Positions 7,196 through 10,316 of a stretch of DNA of 10,316 bases are shown in pieces (the first letter of the stretch is position 1; every line of letters starts with the position of its first letter). Source of the DNA: Coriobacteriales bacterium (GTDB taxonomy: Bacteria; Actinomycetota; Coriobacteriia; Coriobacteriales; QAMH01); assembly GCA_024408695.1 (NCBI GenBank), contig JAKSUU010000023.1, positions 1 through 10,316 on the forward strand, read 5' to 3'. The notes under the pieces were generated by a model that was given only the letters and a program-made list of their open reading frames with translations, was not told the DNA's origin and searched no databases. Both the position numbers and the translations under genes were made by a program.

Positions 7196-8626
7196 TTGCC
7201 TAAACGAATTCAACATAATTCTGGTTCTCGCATCGATACCCCAAGAAGAAGGACTAATCCTGAGAAATTATATTATCCTTATGATGGTGCAAATGACAGC
7301 CCCCAGGACTATTCGAGGTATCAATTTTATAACTCTACTGTTAATTTTCGAGACGAAAACGAGCGGACGCGAAGTGAAACCTCGAGATCTTATCAACGCA
7401 GGTTAAATCACTATAACAACGAAGATAACTTATCGTCAAATCAGCAAAATTCACAAAGGCGCGTAGCCAGGTTAGAGCATAGGCAGGTTTCACAAACTTC
7501 TTCTAGTCAAACAAATGACAGCCAAAATAAATTTAGAAGAAGTAATTATCGTTTAGATGATGAGCCAATAAAGCGTGATGCAAAGCACAGACGTTCTAAA
7601 AGCTCTAGCTCAAAAAGAAAACAGCAAGACAATGGTACGGTTTTATTTACAGAAAACGATGATAGTTTAGAACCTTATTCCCAAGCTAATTCAAGGCAAA
7701 TTAATTCACTTAATGCGGATTCAGATATAAATCAGCAATCTAATAAACCTAATTCCAATAATTATCGACGTGGTGAAAAAAGGAATTCAAATTATCAAAA
7801 TAGCCACCATTATTCCGAACCTGAGGCAAATGGTATTAGCCTAAGCCAGTTAAAGATACGTCGTTTATGCGTTGGAATCATGACTGCACTAATTTTTGTT
7901 GGGATTTTTTGTGCATTATTTGTTTTGCCTTCGCAGCCTATAAATAGTGCTACAAACCCTCAAAATAATGCAAGCGTAGCTGCAAAGCCTAAACTTTTGC
8001 CCACGCCAATTATGGCTACAAGCATGGGTGTGAACTTGCACTGTGCCGTTACGATGCAAGATTTAACAGAAATATTAATTCATAATGCTTCTTATACTTA
8101 TGCTTGTCCGTTAGAAACTCAGCTAACCGAAGCTACAAATGATGATATTATTAAAGCGCATGGTACCGGACGAGACCCAAATACTCAGCCAACTGGCGAA
8201 AATTGGATGACTGGTCAATTTATTCGTTGCTTTAGATCTGAAAGTAAAGGTCCTAAATTGTCGGCAATTGATTGTGGTGGTCCTGTAGGTGCTACGGTTT
8301 ATTCACCTGTTAGTGGAACTGTGGTAAAGGTAAAACCATATTCTTTATATAATAATGATGCTTATCCAGATATAGAGATTCATATTCAACCCGATGGCCA
8401 CCCAGAGCTAGATGTGGTTTTAATTCATTTGGAAAATCCATGTGTCAAAGTCGGCGATCGTGTAAAAGCGGGCGAAACGTCAATTGCGACAATTCGTGAT
8501 GTTTATGCATATATTGGTGATAGTATGCAATTGCGCAATTATACAGGCAAAGGCGACAACGGAAATCATACGCACATACAAGTCAATAATGCAAATGATC
8601 CAGAATATAAAGGTCTAAGCGATTGA
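7196..8626 (+). CDS. Membrane-anchored M23/LytM-type (possibly degenerate) peptidase
   Basis: A 476-residue protein in three parts. Residues 1 to about 220 are a cytoplasmic low-complexity region rich in Arg, Ser, Asn, Gln and Tyr, probably disordered. One membrane segment follows (about 225-245). The extracytoplasmic part ends in an M23/LytM domain (about 335-470): Gly-Ala-Thr-Val-Tyr-Ser-Pro-Val-Ser-Gly-Thr-Val, Val-Val-Leu-Ile-His-Leu (H411), Val-Gly-Asp-x-Val-Lys-Ala-Gly, and His-Thr-His (H458, H460). M23 enzymes cut peptidoglycan cross-bridges using a zinc held by a His-x3-Asp pair and the last His of His-x-His. Here D359 is present, but the residue four before it is Leu355, not His, so activity is doubtful; it could act as a LytM-type activator. 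Five Cys in the outer part might form disulfides. No ATG lies near the N terminus: TTG at 7196 is the likeliest start, CTG at 7193 is possible, and neither has a clear Shine-Dalgarno. Confidence 0.82.
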   Translation: MPKRIQHNSGSRIDTPRRRTNPEKLYYPYDGANDSPQDYSRYQFYNSTVNFRDENERTRSETSRSYQRRLNHYNNEDNLSSNQQNSQRRVARLEHRQVSQTSSSQTNDSQNKFRRSNYRLDDEPIKRDAKHRRSKSSSSKRKQQDNGTVLFTENDDSLEPYSQANSRQINSLNADSDINQQSNKPNSNNYRRGEKRNSNYQNSHHYSEPEANGISLSQLKIRRLCVGIMTALIFVGIFCALFVLPSQPINSATNPQNNASVAAKPKLLPTPIMATSMGVNLHCAVTMQDLTEILIHNASYTYACPLETQLTEATNDDIIKAHGTGRDPNTQPTGENWMTGQFIRCFRSESKGPKLSAIDCGGPVGATVYSPVSGTVVKVKPYSLYNNDAYPDIEIHIQPDGHPELDVVLIHLENPCVKVGDRVKAGETSIATIRDVYAYIGDSMQLRNYTGKGDNGNHTHIQVNNANDPEYKGLSD

Positions 8627-8643
8627 TTTTTTTAAGCTAGTGA

Positions 8644-8940
8644 TTATTTTATAGAAGCAAAAAATGTAGCTTCATCAAATAAATCACGAACAGATTTTTC
8701 TTGTTCGTCAAATGGTAAATCTAAAAATTCATCAACAGTAGGAACAAGTTCACTGCAATCAATAAAATGATTTTTTTCGTTTAAAATATCAGTTCTTTGA
8801 ACGCGCCAATAATGGCTATTTACATCGGTTAAATAATATGTTTTGCCTAAAACATCCATAAAAACCGAATGATTTGTTCTTAAATAGGTAGATAAATCGT
8901 GTCTTTCGATAGTAAGTGGTTCATCAGCTTTAGCGCCCAC
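8644..8940 (-). CDS. Small conserved-looking protein of unknown function
   Basis: A 98-residue, acidic, soluble-looking protein with no signal peptide or membrane segment. I cannot name it. Features that can be seen: an N-terminal Thr-Ile-Glu-Arg-His-Asp-Leu stretch, a strand-like Gly-Lys-Thr-Tyr-Tyr-Leu-Thr-Asp-Val followed by His-Tyr-Trp-Arg-Val-Gln, a Phe-Ile-Asp-Cys-Ser segment, then an acidic helical C terminus (Val-Asp-Glu-Phe-Leu...Phe-Asp-Glu-Ala). The start is GTG at 8940, fixed by a perfect AGGAGG five bases upstream. It converges with the M23-like gene (17 bases between their ends) and diverges from purA across a 79-base intergenic region. The strong ribosome binding site, regular composition and promoter-like sequence upstream make it a real gene. 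A cytoplasmic role is inferred from the lack of targeting signals. Confidence 0.8.
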   Translation of the reverse strand: MGAKADEPLTIERHDLSTYLRTNHSVFMDVLGKTYYLTDVNSHYWRVQRTDILNEKNHFIDCSELVPTVDEFLDLPFDEQEKSVRDLFDEATFFASIK

Positions 8941-8945
8941 GGAAG

Positions 8946-8951
8946 CCTCCT
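8946..8951 (-). promoter_or_regulatory. Ribosome binding site fixing a GTG start
   Basis: Minus-strand AGGAGG, a perfect Shine-Dalgarno core, lies five bases before the GTG at 8940. No ATG is available nearby in that frame, so this site decides the start of the 98-residue gene. Confidence 0.85.
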
Positions 8952-8956
8952 AATAA

Positions 8957-10309
<1,353 letters not shown>

Positions 10310-10316
10310 CCCCTAT

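Noticed and set aside
8627..8643. Bidirectional terminator between the convergent M23-like and 98-residue genes
   Set aside because: There is a T run but no inverted repeat with a credible stem.

Overview
The window comes from an AT-rich bacterial chromosome. It holds eight protein genes, seven of them complete, and one tRNA, packed closely enough that no gene-free stretch exceeds about 110 bases. Start codons include ATG, GTG and apparently TTG. The tRNA carries an encoded CCA. I lean towards a low-GC member of the Actinomycetota class Coriobacteriia or a similar Gram-positive lineage. The basis is the style of the PurA and malate dehydrogenase sequences and the membrane-anchored surface proteins with no sign of an outer membrane. 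This is an impression, not a measured assignment.

Left part (1-5002, + strand): two paralogous polytopic membrane proteins of the alkaline phosphatase/sulfatase superfamily flank a malate dehydrogenase gene (mdh). The first is cut by the window edge at its 5' end; its visible part begins exactly at the residues that align with position 90 of the second. Both have five membrane segments followed by an extracytoplasmic metal-dependent domain with a conserved Thr in the nucleophile region, like phosphoglycerol/phosphoethanolamine transferases. The complete copy also shows a signal-peptide-like start followed by a Tyr-Val-Asp-Pro motif. Gaps of 39 and 30 bases suggest the three genes can be co-transcribed, although mdh has its own strong ribosome binding site and a possible promoter.

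Middle (5020-7086): a tRNA-Thr(CGU) gene closes the rightward block. Convergent to it is a two-gene minus-strand operon of single-pass membrane proteins. The two share an extracytoplasmic module that I do not recognise. The upstream one adds an N-terminal zinc ribbon and a C-terminal SPOR-like domain; the downstream one has a different C-terminal domain.

Right (7196-10316): a membrane-anchored M23/LytM-type protein with a long, disordered, Arg/Ser/Asn/Gln-rich cytoplasmic region is divergent from the minus-strand operon. It lacks the usual first zinc-ligand His. Then come a 98-residue minus-strand protein of unknown function and, divergent from it, purA (adenylosuccinate synthetase), complete just before the window ends. 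Each of the two divergent intergenic regions contains plausible back-to-back promoters.

Most genes concern the cell surface (two transferase-like enzymes, two anchored unknowns, one LytM factor), interspersed with two core metabolic enzymes. I saw no insertion sequence, CRISPR array, phage gene or toxin-antitoxin pair. The least explained part is the shared-module pair at 5152-7086.
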